Assembly (NCBI GenBank): GCA_965146665.1
Contig: CBCTHE010000002.1
Coordinates: 284,226 to 348,225, forward strand
Direction of reading: 5' to 3'
DNA: 64,000 nt
From: Ructibacterium sp965146665
GTDB lineage: Bacteria > Bacillota > Clostridia > Monoglobales > Monoglobaceae
A model generated the notes under the pieces. That model was not told where the DNA came from, did not search any database, and worked only from the letters and a program-made list of their open reading frames with translations. Numbering within the stretch: the first letter of the stretch is position 1; every line of letters starts with the position of its first letter. The position numbers and the translations under genes were made by a program. Below are positions 49,145-57,211 of this stretch, piece after piece.

Positions 49145-51028
49145 ATGAAACACGGCTTCATCAAGGTTGCGTCCGCCACGCCCGAGGTGCGGGTGGCGGA
49201 TGTGAAATTTAACACGGAAAAGACCATTGAAATGATCCGGGAAGCGGACCGGCACGGCGCAAGGCTTGTGGTCTTCCCTGAGCTGGGCCTGACCTCCTAC
49301 ACCTGCGGCGATCTCTTTTTCCAGGCCTCCCTGATACAGGCGGCGCTGGACGCAGTCCGGCGCATTGCTGCCGAAACCGCCGGGACTGAGATCATCTCCG
49401 TGGTTGGCCTTCCCATCGCGCTGGGCGACAAGCTCTACAATGCCGCCGCCTTTCTCAAAAGCGGCGATATTCTCGGCTTTGTCACCAAGCTCCACCTGCC
49501 CAACTACAGCGAATTCTACGAGGCCCGCCACTTTTCCGTCCTCCACGAGAACACAACCGTCCCCATAGACGGAAAGGAAATCCCCATTGGGCCCAACCTC
49601 CTCTTCTGCGCGGAGAACCTGGAGGCATTCCGGGTGGGCGCCGAGATCTGCGAGGACCTCTGGGTCCCCATTCCGCCCAGCACCCAGCACGTGCTGAACG
49701 GGGCGACCGTCATTGTCAACCTCTCCGCCAGCAACGAGATCATCGGCAAGGACGCCTACCGGCATATCCTGCTGGAATCCCAGTCCTCCCGCGGGGTCTG
49801 CGCCTATCTGTACGCGGATGCCGGCCAGGGGGAATCCACCACGGATCTGGTGTTCGGCGGCCACAACCTGATCTATGAGGACGGTACCCTGCTGGCCGAA
49901 TCCCGCCCCTTTCAGGAGAGCGTCATCTATGCGGACATTGATCTGGAAAAGATCGTTCAGGAGCGCCGCCGGATGACCACCTTCCAGCCGGAGACCGTCA
50001 GCGGCTACCGCCGGATCTATTTTAGACTGACAGACCTTGAAACCAAACTGGAGCGGGAGTTCGACCCCCTTCCCTTTGTGCCGCACAACACGGAGATTCT
50101 GGCCGAACGGTGCGAGGAGATTTTTGCCATCCAATACCATGGCCTGAAAAAGCGGCTGTCCCATATTGGGTTGAAGACCGTGACCATCGGCATCTCCGGC
50201 GGGCTGGACAGCACGCTGGCCCTGCTGGTAACGGTGCGGGCCTTCGACAGCCTCGGTCTGCCCCGGTCCGGCATTGTGGCGGTGACCATGCCCTGCTTCG
50301 GCACTACGGACCGCACCTATAACAACGCGAAAAAAATGATCGAGTGTTTGGGCGTGCAGTTCCGTGAGGTGAACATTCGGGATTCTGTCACCCAGCATCT
50401 CGCGGACATCGGCGCAAGCATTGACGAGCACGACGTGACCTTTGAAAACGCCCAGGCCCGGGAGCGGACCCAGGTGCTAATGGACATTGCCAACAAGACC
50501 GGCGGCATTGTGGTGGGTACCGGCGACCTTTCCGAGCTGGCCCTTGGATTTGCCACCTATAACGGAGATCACATGTCCATGTACGGCGTGAACGCCTCCA
50601 TTCCCAAAACGCTGGTGCGGTATCTGGTCAAGTATGTGGCTGACACCAGCGAGCCGCTGCTGAAGGAAACCCTCTATGATGTGCTGGATACGCCGGTGAG
50701 CCCGGAACTTCTGCCCCCCCAGGAGGACGGGACCATTGCCCAGCAGACCGAGGAGATTGTGGGCCCCTATGAGCTCCACGACTTCTTCCTCTACTATATG
50801 ATCCGCTGGGGCTTTACGCGGGACAAGATCCTGCGGATGGCAGAGCGGGCCTTTGCGGGGACCCATGACCGGGATACCATCAGCAGGTGGCTCGGCATCT
50901 TCATCCGCCGGTTTTATAACAGCCAGTTTAAACGCTCCTGTATGCCGGACGGGCCCAAGGTGGGAAGCGTTGCCCTGTCGCCCCGGGGAGACTGGCGGAT
51001 GCCCAGCGACGCGGTTATGCCGCAGTAG
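49145..51028 (+). CDS. nadE: Glutamine-dependent NAD+ synthetase
   Basis: NadE amidates nicotinic acid adenine dinucleotide to NAD+. The 627-residue protein has an N-terminal nitrilase-type glutaminase domain (VVFPELGLTSYTCGDLFF with Glu near 43; VGAEICEDLWVPIPP with the nucleophile Cys near 175) and a C-terminal synthetase domain with the PP-loop GISGGLDSTLALLV near 350 and the GTGDLSELALGFATYNGDHM motif near 458. So glutamine supplies the ammonia. The start at 49145 (MKHGFIKVASATPEVRV) matches the family although its ribosome site (GGAAAGG, 12 bases away) is weak. Confidence 0.94.
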   Translation: MKHGFIKVASATPEVRVADVKFNTEKTIEMIREADRHGARLVVFPELGLTSYTCGDLFFQASLIQAALDAVRRIAAETAGTEIISVVGLPIALGDKLYNAAAFLKSGDILGFVTKLHLPNYSEFYEARHFSVLHENTTVPIDGKEIPIGPNLLFCAENLEAFRVGAEICEDLWVPIPPSTQHVLNGATVIVNLSASNEIIGKDAYRHILLESQSSRGVCAYLYADAGQGESTTDLVFGGHNLIYEDGTLLAESRPFQESVIYADIDLEKIVQERRRMTTFQPETVSGYRRIYFRLTDLETKLEREFDPLPFVPHNTEILAERCEEIFAIQYHGLKKRLSHIGLKTVTIGISGGLDSTLALLVTVRAFDSLGLPRSGIVAVTMPCFGTTDRTYNNAKKMIECLGVQFREVNIRDSVTQHLADIGASIDEHDVTFENAQARERTQVLMDIANKTGGIVVGTGDLSELALGFATYNGDHMSMYGVNASIPKTLVRYLVKYVADTSEPLLKETLYDVLDTPVSPELLPPQEDGTIAQQTEEIVGPYELHDFFLYYMIRWGFTRDKILRMAERAFAGTHDRDTISRWLGIFIRRFYNSQFKRSCMPDGPKVGSVALSPRGDWRMPSDAVMPQ

Positions 51029-51047
51029 GCTGTGGTTTCAGCAGAAA

Positions 51048-51076
51048 GGAGACCGCCGCGGACGGTCTCCTTTTTT
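51048..51076 (+). terminator. Terminator of nadE
   Basis: GGAGACCG/CGGTCTCC stem (51048-51055 with 51063-51070) followed by TTTTTT, 20 bp after the stop. Confidence 0.92.
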
Positions 51077-51136
51077 CTCAGTATTTTTGGTGTTTTTTCG
51101 GCTGTTTTGCACTTGTCAAAGAATTTTTTACATCCG

Positions 51137-51588
51137 TCAATGCGGACATTCGTTTCTGATGTCAGACAAAAGGGCTTTTACGCTTTGTAATTCAAAAACA
51201 TCACGCATAGAGTAACGGCCTTTTGGAATTTCAACAGTAAGATCAAGATGAATCTGATTATCTTTTTGGTTGGTGTCGAGGTACGCTTCAAACATTTGTG
51301 TTTTCTTATAAGTGAAGATTCTGCAATACCATGTAACCCATTCACTTCATATTTTTTAATGGGCATGGTCAGATATTTCTTATGATTATAGTCCGCATTT
51401 TTCATATAGTCCGGTGTAGGTTTTTCATATTCGCAAAAGAATAGCTCAATACTGATCCCCCGGTCCGCAGAATAGATTGCCAGACCATTTCGTGGAATGA
51501 GCGGCGGACAAGAATCTATGTACAGACCGTTGGGAACCGGGAAAGAGATACCGCCGAAATAAAACCGATTGTTTTCTACTTTTAACAT
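51137..51588 (-). pseudogene. Frameshifted paralogue of the 6258 gene (copy B)
   Basis: Begins MLKVENNRFYFGGISFPVPN at 51588, about 80% identical in protein to the 6258 gene through the YEVNG segment. One base is missing near 51335-51338 compared with copy A; after it the reading frame changes. Adding that base restores WYCRIFTYKKTQMFEAYLD and on to VFELQSVKALLSDIRNECPH, ending at TGA 51137-51139. So the gene is inactive unless the frameshift is bypassed or is a sequence error. Promoter-like TATAAT and an AAAGGAAG site lie upstream on the minus strand. Confidence 0.8.
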
Positions 51589-51756
51589 GTCTGTGCTTCC
51601 TTTCTTTGTATTATTTATAGATCTAAACTTCATGTGCCTATTATAATATAAGAATATATAAAATGTTAAAATACATACGAAAAGTTTTTTTAATAATTGG
51701 CGCACACATAATTCGTGTGTGTTATAGGACGAAAAAAGAAATGTATCATAATTCTG

Positions 51757-52148
51757 ATTTATTGCGCACCGCCTGCGGCGGTCGGCGCAAGCTTCTTTTC
51801 TATGGAGAAAAGAAGCCAAAAGCCATCAAAGGGGGACACCCCCTTTGACATCCCCCTTGCGCCAAATGCTGGTTATCTAAGGCATTTGGCGCTTGTTCTT
51901 TTGTTGGTTTGGTAGTAAATCCGGCAGTTTTGTAATTTATAGAAGGCTTTTTATTGAACAAACGGGGTTTGAGGCAGGGCCCCAATCTTTTTCCCGAAGG
52001 GGAAAAGACGCCGACCGGGTCCGGCGGTCGGAACCGGGTCTGGCAAAGGGCTCCCGCAAAGCGGAGCGTGGTACGCGACGCTTTGTGGGAAAAAGGAGCA
52101 ACAACAAAGCGTGTGAGACTTTGACGCTTTTGGTCAAAGCGAACGAAG
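51757..52148 (+). repeat. Hairpin-rich dispersed repeat, copy B
   Basis: The inverted counterpart of 5915-6206. Shared modules include CCGCCTGCGGCGG, AAGCTTCTTTTCTATGG, CAAAGGGGGACACCCCCTTTG, GCCAAATGC/GCATTTGGC, the palindrome at 52052-52090 and AAAGCGTGTGAGACTTTGAC. A central stretch (about 51912-52045) differs from copy A and is about 100 bp longer. As in copy A, the small gene lies divergently on the GGCGG side. Confidence 0.8.
52052..52090 (+). repeat. Palindromic hairpin module (family copy 5)
   Basis: TCCCGCAAAGCG pairs with CGCTTTGTGGGA over 12 positions with one G-U, loop GAGCGTGGTACGCGA. It is the best-paired member of the family. Confidence 0.75.
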
Positions 52149-52169
52149 CAATGTTTGTTGCGACGTGGC

Positions 52170-52334
52170 ATTGCGCAATTTTTCCATGTCTCCGTCGACT
52201 ATCTTCTGGGAATCACCGATAACCCTCTGCCCCGGGACCGGGAAACAGACGAAACCTGGGTTCAGTTTCCCGCGGGCCTGTCTCAGGAAAAGAAAGAGCT
52301 TCTACAGGAATTTATCGCTTTTCTGGCAAAATAA
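52170..52334 (+). pseudogene. C-terminal remnant of an XRE-family regulator
   Basis: The plus strand reads FHVSVDYLLGITDNPLPRD, then about 30 residues ending LLQEFIAFLAK and a stop at 52334. SVDYLLG-TDNP is the usual end of the helix-turn-helix of many XRE regulators. The helix-turn-helix itself and any start codon are missing: upstream sequence becomes repeat copy B. This suggests the repeat's arrival or a deletion truncated the gene. Confidence 0.65.
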
Positions 52335-52355
52335 AATTTGATTCTCATAAATATC

Positions 52356-52388
52356 AAGCCCGGCGCGGAACTATTCCGCGCCGGGCTT
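52356..52388 (-). terminator. Terminator of argC-argB
   Basis: A perfect 15-bp stem AAGCCCGGCGCGGAA/TTCCGCGCCGGGCTT (52356-52370 with 52374-52388), 27 bp beyond argB. Its T-run is short on the minus strand. Confidence 0.82.
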
Positions 52389-52415
52389 TGCCGTCTTTGA
52401 TCAAACCGCCGGCCG

Positions 52416-53297
52416 TTACCGTGTTATCATGGTCCCGATACCATGATCTGTGAAAATCTCCAGGAGCAGACAGTGCGGAACACGGCCGTCCAGAATATGA
52501 ACCGAGTTGACCCCGGCCTCAATGGCCGCGATGCCGCCCTTGACCTTGGGAATCATGCCGCCCACAATTTTACCCTCGTCAATCATCCGGTAGATCTCCT
52601 TCCGGGAGAGAACCGAATAAAAGGTTTCGCTGTCCGCAGAGTCCTTGATCCCCTCTGTGTCGGTGAGCAGAATCAGCTTTTCGGCCTCCAGGGCCTCCGC
52701 CACCGCGCCCGCAGCCGTGTCCGCGTTGATGTTATAGCTGTTTCCGTCCTCGTCCACGCCGATTGGCGCGACCACCGGGATATAATCCTGCCGGGTCAGG
52801 TCCGCCAGCATCCGGCCGTTTACATTCACAATATCGCCCACAAAGCCGATGTCCGTCTGCTTTCCGTCCACCTCAGCATAGCACTTTTTGCACTCGATCA
52901 GCCTTCCGTCAATGCCGGAAATCCCCAGTCCCTTACCGCCCTTGGTGCCCAGCAGAGACACGATCTCCTTGTTGGTCTTTCCAATCAGCACCATCTGCGC
53001 CACCCGCATGGTCTCCTCGTCCGTCACCCGCAGGCCGTTGATGAATTCGCTCTGGATGCCGAACCGGGTCAGGGCCGCCGAGATGTCAGGGCCGCCGCCG
53101 TGAACCACCACCGGATTGATGCCAATGTATTTCAGCAGGGTGATATCCTCCATGACCCGGTTTTTCAGATCCTCATTGATCATGGCGTTGCCGCCGTATT
53201 TGATGACAACGGTTTTTCCGTTGAATTTCTGGATATACGGCAGGGCTTCTATGAGCACATTGGCCTTGCCGATCACCTGTTCCATCTTGAATTCCAT
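52416..53297 (-). CDS. argB: Acetylglutamate kinase
   Basis: ArgB phosphorylates N-acetylglutamate, the second step of the acetylated arginine pathway. The 293-residue amino-acid kinase has GKTVVIKYGGNAMINEDLK near 28, the substrate loop VVVHGGGPDISAALTRFG near 63, NINADTAAGAVAEALEAEKL near 188 and GMIPKVKGGIAAIEAGVNSV near 245. The N-terminal helix (EQVIGKANVLIEALPYIQKF) is the extension found in arginine-inhibited hexameric enzymes. AAAGGAG lies six bases before the ATG. It is 25 bp after argC. Confidence 0.95.
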   Translation of the reverse strand: MEFKMEQVIGKANVLIEALPYIQKFNGKTVVIKYGGNAMINEDLKNRVMEDITLLKYIGINPVVVHGGGPDISAALTRFGIQSEFINGLRVTDEETMRVAQMVLIGKTNKEIVSLLGTKGGKGLGISGIDGRLIECKKCYAEVDGKQTDIGFVGDIVNVNGRMLADLTRQDYIPVVAPIGVDEDGNSYNINADTAAGAVAEALEAEKLILLTDTEGIKDSADSETFYSVLSRKEIYRMIDEGKIVGGMIPKVKGGIAAIEAGVNSVHILDGRVPHCLLLEIFTDHGIGTMITR

Positions 53298-53322
53298 AAT
53301 AAACTCCTTTCCGGCGTACCGC

Positions 53323-54363
53323 TCACAGATACATGCCCGGGTCCGCCAGCGCCGTATCCTCCGGCAGGCCGAAGAGCAGATTCATATTCTGCACCGCCTG
53401 TCCGGCTGCGCCCTTGACCAGATTGTCAATACAGGAAACCACGATCACGCGGCCCAGACGTTCATCCACCACAAGGCCGATTCCGACATAGTTGGAGCCC
53501 GCGATGTGCTTGACCTCCGGCAGGGTCCCCGCCGGGTAGATGCGCACAAATTTCTCGTCCCGGTAAAACGCCCGGAAGAGCTCCACCAGCTCCTCGGCGG
53601 ACTTCTTTTCCTTCAGGCTGGCATAGCAGGTGGCCAGAATACCCCGCTTCATGGGGGCCAGATGGGGCGTAAACGAGAGCATGATCTCCTCTCCGGCCAG
53701 AAGGGAGAGCTCCTGCTCAATCTCCGAGGTATGGCGGTGCGCTGCTACCTTATAGGCCTTCATGGTCTCGGTGCACTCGCAGAACAGGTTGGGCAGGTTC
53801 AGCCCGCGGCCCGCGCCGGTCACGCCGGACTTCGCGTCAATGATAATGGTCCGGTTGTCCACCGCGCCCGCATGCACCAGCGGCGCAAGCCCCATGATGG
53901 AACATGTGGTATAACAGCCCGGATTGCCGATCAGCCGCGCGCCCCGGATCTCGTCCCGGTGGAGCTCACACAGGCCGTAGACCGCCTGCTCCAGCAGGGC
54001 CGGGTCAGAGTGGGGCTGGCCATACCATTTTTCATAGACCCTCACGTCATTGTACCGGAAATCACCGGACAGGTCAATGATCCGAAGGCCCTTTTCAAAC
54101 AGGGAGGGAATGACCTCTTTTGACGCGCCGTGGGGCAGTGCGGTAAAGACCACGTCACAGCTCCGGGCAATATCTTCCGCGTCCAGCGCGGAGCAGGTCA
54201 CATCACAAATCCCCATCAGGCTGGGATAGACCTCCGCGATCTTCTTGCCCGCATAGGACTGGGAGACAATCCGCTCCAGACTGACCTGGGGATGTCGGAG
54301 CAGCAGGCGGACAACCTCAATCCCCGCATATCCTGTACCGCCTAACACACCGGCTCGTATCAT
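53323..54363 (-). CDS. argC: N-acetyl-gamma-glutamyl-phosphate reductase
   Basis: ArgC reduces N-acetylglutamyl phosphate to the semialdehyde with NADPH. The 346-residue protein has the dinucleotide motif IRAGVLGGTGYAGIEVVRLL at the start, the catalytic Cys in ARLIGNPGCYTTCSIMGLAP near 147, and the HRHTSEIEQELS region with a conserved His near 208. The start at 54363 is the family start; the longer open frame is spurious. First gene of the argC-argB operon. Confidence 0.95.
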   Translation of the reverse strand: MIRAGVLGGTGYAGIEVVRLLLRHPQVSLERIVSQSYAGKKIAEVYPSLMGICDVTCSALDAEDIARSCDVVFTALPHGASKEVIPSLFEKGLRIIDLSGDFRYNDVRVYEKWYGQPHSDPALLEQAVYGLCELHRDEIRGARLIGNPGCYTTCSIMGLAPLVHAGAVDNRTIIIDAKSGVTGAGRGLNLPNLFCECTETMKAYKVAAHRHTSEIEQELSLLAGEEIMLSFTPHLAPMKRGILATCYASLKEKKSAEELVELFRAFYRDEKFVRIYPAGTLPEVKHIAGSNYVGIGLVVDERLGRVIVVSCIDNLVKGAAGQAVQNMNLLFGLPEDTALADPGMYL

Positions 54364-54438
54364 TTGAATCACTCTCTTCCTTATAATATTAAATTTCATT
54401 TGCCGCCGCGCATCACGCAAAAGCGGACATTGGTTTAC

Positions 54439-54467
54439 ATTATACTATTTTTTCGCCTGAAATGCAA
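54439..54467 (-). promoter_or_regulatory. Sigma-A promoter of argC-argB
   Basis: Minus-strand TTGCAT (54467-54462) and TATAAT (54444-54439), spacer 17, about 75 bp before argC. The leader contains an AT-rich stretch (AATTTAATATTATAA) that could be an ArgR site, but no clean ARG box was identified. Confidence 0.8.
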
Positions 54468-54797
54468 GTGCTTTCCCCTCTTGAAATTCCACAAAACCCC
54501 ATATCCCGGCGCCCGGGTTTCTGTGCGCTTTCCCACCCTGTCCGAAGCGCGCCAAATAAACGTGCGTCGAGACGTATATTTTTAGAAAAAGTCACTAAGC
54601 CAGTCGGCAGAATAGACAAGAAGCACCGCGCGGTTTTTGGGCATTATGTACGCAAAAACCCACTAAAATGGCCCTTTAGACAATTTCACTAAAAAGAAAA
54701 ATTTAAATTTGTATAAATAGGCTCTAACAATCCGAAATGTTTTGTGATAGAATAAGAACCATAAACGATGAAACTTATTTTTAGGAGGGTTTAAATT
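54468..54797. other. Intergenic region upstream of the MsmX-type gene
   Basis: About 330 bp. The part nearest the ABC gene is AT-rich and holds TAGAAT near 54750 as a possible -10, without a good -35; AGGAGG precedes the start codon. A loose GGTTTTT/AAAAACC stem lies near 54630-54660. No gene or known riboswitch was recognised. Confidence 0.4.
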
Positions 54798-55910
54798 ATG
54801 GCAAGTTTGAGTCTTAGAAATATCACCAAGACTTATGCCGGTGGTTTTACGGCCGTAAAGGATTTTAATCTGGAAATTGAGGATAAAGAGTTTATAATCT
54901 TCGTTGGTCCTTCCGGCTGCGGTAAGTCCACCACTTTGAGAATGATCGCGGGTCTTGAGGAGATTTCTGAAGGAGAACTTTACATTGGCGACCAGTTGAT
55001 GAATGACGTCGTTCCTAAAGACAGAGATATAGCAATGGTGTTCCAGAACTACGCTTTGTATCCCCATATGACCGTTTTTGAGAACATGGCATTTGGCCTG
55101 AAACTGAGAAAAGTTCCCAAGGATGAAATCAAGAGAAAGGTAACAGAGGCCGCTCAGATCCTGGGCATTGAGCATCTGCTCGACAGAAAGCCGAAGGCTC
55201 TGTCCGGCGGTCAGAGACAGCGTGTTGCTCTGGGCCGCGCAATCGTCCGTGAGCCGAAGGTCTTCCTGATGGACGAACCGCTTTCCAACCTGGACGCGAA
55301 ACTGCGTGTACAGATGAGAACGGAGATCGGCAAGCTGCATAAGAAACTGCAGACCACCTTTATCTACGTTACCCATGACCAGACCGAGGCTATGACCATG
55401 GGTTCCAGAATCGTTGTTATGAAAGACGGTATTATTCAGCAGGTGGATACGCCTTCCAACCTGTACCTGTATCCCTGCAACGTATTTGTCGCAGGCTTCA
55501 TCGGCTCTCCGCAGATGAACTTTATTAATGTCACGGTTGAGTGCAAACCGGAGGGTACTTACCTGAGATCCGGCGACTTCTCTGTCAAACTGCCGGATGG
55601 CAAGGGCAAAAAAGCAGAGGTTCAGGCCTACAACGGCAAAGAGGTGCTCATGGGTATCCGTCCTGAGGATCTGTACGACGACGAGGCTTTCATCTCCACG
55701 GTTCCGGAGTGCGTGACCGAGGTTGACGTTACGCTGACCGAAATGATGGGCGCTGAGACGTTCCTGTACTTCCAGATCGCCGGTGTGGACGTGACCGCGC
55801 GTGTGAATCCCCGTACAACCGCAAAGCACGGCGATCACATCAAGGTTGCTCTGGATGCCAACAAGATTCATCTGTTTGACAAGGAAACAGAGGGCGTTAT
55901 CATCCACTAA
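54798..55910 (+). CDS. MsmX/UgpC-type sugar ABC transporter ATP-binding protein
   Basis: A 370-residue ATPase that energises carbohydrate ABC importers; members such as MsmX serve several permeases. Motifs: Walker A FVGPSGCGKSTTLRM near 38, Q-loop VFQNYALYPHMTVFENMAFG near 82, signature ALSGGQRQRVALGRA near 135, Walker B VFLMDEPLSNLDAKLR near 155 and the H-loop VTHDQTEAM near 192. The C-terminal 130 residues are the TOBE/MalK regulatory domain (GIRPEDLYDDEAF). No permease or binding protein is next to it, as expected of a shared ATPase. AGGAGG precedes the start. Codon use is that of a highly expressed gene. Confidence 0.93.
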   Translation: MASLSLRNITKTYAGGFTAVKDFNLEIEDKEFIIFVGPSGCGKSTTLRMIAGLEEISEGELYIGDQLMNDVVPKDRDIAMVFQNYALYPHMTVFENMAFGLKLRKVPKDEIKRKVTEAAQILGIEHLLDRKPKALSGGQRQRVALGRAIVREPKVFLMDEPLSNLDAKLRVQMRTEIGKLHKKLQTTFIYVTHDQTEAMTMGSRIVVMKDGIIQQVDTPSNLYLYPCNVFVAGFIGSPQMNFINVTVECKPEGTYLRSGDFSVKLPDGKGKKAEVQAYNGKEVLMGIRPEDLYDDEAFISTVPECVTEVDVTLTEMMGAETFLYFQIAGVDVTARVNPRTTAKHGDHIKVALDANKIHLFDKETEGVIIH

Positions 55911-55920
55911 TTTCGAAGTC

Positions 55921-55955
55921 AAGGCCCCCCGTTCCTTTGAACGGGGGGCCTTTCT
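55921..55955 (+). terminator. Terminator of the MsmX-type gene
   Basis: A perfect 14-bp stem AAGGCCCCCCGTTC/GAACGGGGGGCCTT (55921-55934 with 55939-55952) followed by TTCTGT, 10 bp after the stop. Confidence 0.88.
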
Positions 55956-55993
55956 GTCCCCGGCGGAACCGCTTAGGCATGAAGGAGCTTGTG

Positions 55994-56593
55994 ATGAAAC
56001 AAAAACCAGTCATCCCCACCCACTGCTTTTTTCAGGGCTGCTATAACCCACAGCTTGAAAAAGAGCTTAAAAAATGTAAAGAAAAATGCCATCAATATAA
56101 CCAGCTGTCGCCAAATGATAAAACAGCACAGCGGGAAATTCTGTCCGGACTGATCGGCAAAATGGGCAAGGAAGTGGTTATAACGCCGCCCTTTTGGTGC
56201 GACTATGGCTGCAACATCACCCTTGGAAACTATTTCTATTCCAATCACAATATGATTATAACAGACGGTGCCCAGGTGACGTTTGGAGACCATGTTTTTG
56301 TGGCGCCAAATTGCTGTTTCACCACGGCTGAGCACGCGATCGATCCAGAACAGCGAACGGCCGGGATAGAAATCGCAAAGCCCATTCTTGTTGGCAATCA
56401 TGTATGGATTGGTGCGGGGTCAACCATTCTCGCCGGGGCGGTCATCGGCGACAACACGGTCATCGGCGCCGGAAGCGTTGTGAAGCATACGATACCGGCA
56501 AATGTGGTCGCCGCCGGGGTCCCCTGCCGGATCCTGCGGGAAATCACTGAGGCCGACAAGCACCGCTATCCCATGTATGACGGGCTCTATTGA
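55994..56593 (+). CDS. Maltose/galactoside O-acetyltransferase family protein
   Basis: A 199-residue left-handed beta-helix (LbH) acetyltransferase. The Mac domain is at the N-terminus (EKELKKCKEKCHQYNQLSPN) and hexapeptide repeats run from about 65 to 185: ITLGNYFYSNHNMIITDGAQ, VTFGDHVFVAPNCCFTTAEH (catalytic His near 115), ILVGNHVWIGAGSTILAGAV and IGDNTVIGAGSVVKHTIPAN. The family acetylates sugars with acetyl-CoA. The start at 55994 has AAGGAG six bases upstream. It lies after the MsmX-type gene but beyond a terminator. Confidence 0.9.
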   Translation: MKQKPVIPTHCFFQGCYNPQLEKELKKCKEKCHQYNQLSPNDKTAQREILSGLIGKMGKEVVITPPFWCDYGCNITLGNYFYSNHNMIITDGAQVTFGDHVFVAPNCCFTTAEHAIDPEQRTAGIEIAKPILVGNHVWIGAGSTILAGAVIGDNTVIGAGSVVKHTIPANVVAAGVPCRILREITEADKHRYPMYDGLY

Positions 56594-56701
56594 CAGGAAA
56601 CCGGCCACCGGCGCGCGCATACCCAATTATAAGAACCTCACCCGACGACACAATCAAAGATCGTGGCCGGGTACCCCAGAATCTTGTTGTATGCACAATA
56701 A

Positions 56702-56740
56702 AAAGGGGAGACAGCCGCACGCCGTCTCCCCTTTATCTTT
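56702..56740 (+). terminator. Terminator after the O-acetyltransferase gene
   Basis: AAAGGGGAGAC/GTCTCCCCTTT stem (56702-56712 with 56724-56734) followed by ATCTTTTT. It may serve both strands; a CTGTCC/GGACAG stem near 56838-56858 lies at the end of the AbrB-type gene. Confidence 0.8.
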
Positions 56741-56865
56741 TTAATTCCGCACAAGGCGCTCTGTGTCCACAGGCCCGCGCCGCATGCCGCGGACGCTTCC
56801 GCAAAGGAACCGCAGAGCCGCCAACGTTCATACTGTCCCTCTTATGAGGACAGGGCCGCCAATTA

Positions 56866-57114
56866 CTACTGCTGGCCCATTTCAGCGATACAGTCTTTAC
56901 AAACTTTTTTGTCTTTAAAATTCACCACATCTCCTGCATTGCCGCAGAAGATACAAGCCGGTTCGTATTTTTTCAGGATGATCGTATCACCTTCCACATA
57001 GATTTCCAGCGGATCTTTCTGTGCAATGTGCAGCGTGTTCCTGAGTTCCTTCGGCAGGACCACTCTCCCTAATTCATCAACCTTTCTCACGATACCTGTT
57101 GACTTCATTGCCAT
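56866..57114 (-). CDS. AbrB/SpoVT-family regulator with C-terminal CxxC pairs
   Basis: An 82-residue transition-state regulator. The swapped-hairpin DNA-binding domain is residues 1-50: STGIVRKVDELGRVVLPKEL then RNTLHIAQKDPLEIYVEGDT. Unlike Bacillus AbrB, the C-terminus has two CxxC pairs, CIFC near 54 and CKDC near 72, suggesting a small zinc ribbon. Such proteins control post-exponential genes. AAGGGA lies about ten bases upstream. It is followed upstream on the map by the ger operon on the same strand, which may be coincidental. Confidence 0.9.
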   Translation of the reverse strand: MAMKSTGIVRKVDELGRVVLPKELRNTLHIAQKDPLEIYVEGDTIILKKYEPACIFCGNAGDVVNFKDKKVCKDCIAEMGQQ

Positions 57115-57211
57115 TTAAGCCACATCCCTTCTCTAAAATATATTGAGATTTAAAATCTGACATTATAATATCATAAATGGTAAAATAAGTCAAGGAAAAA
57201 ACGCGAAATAT

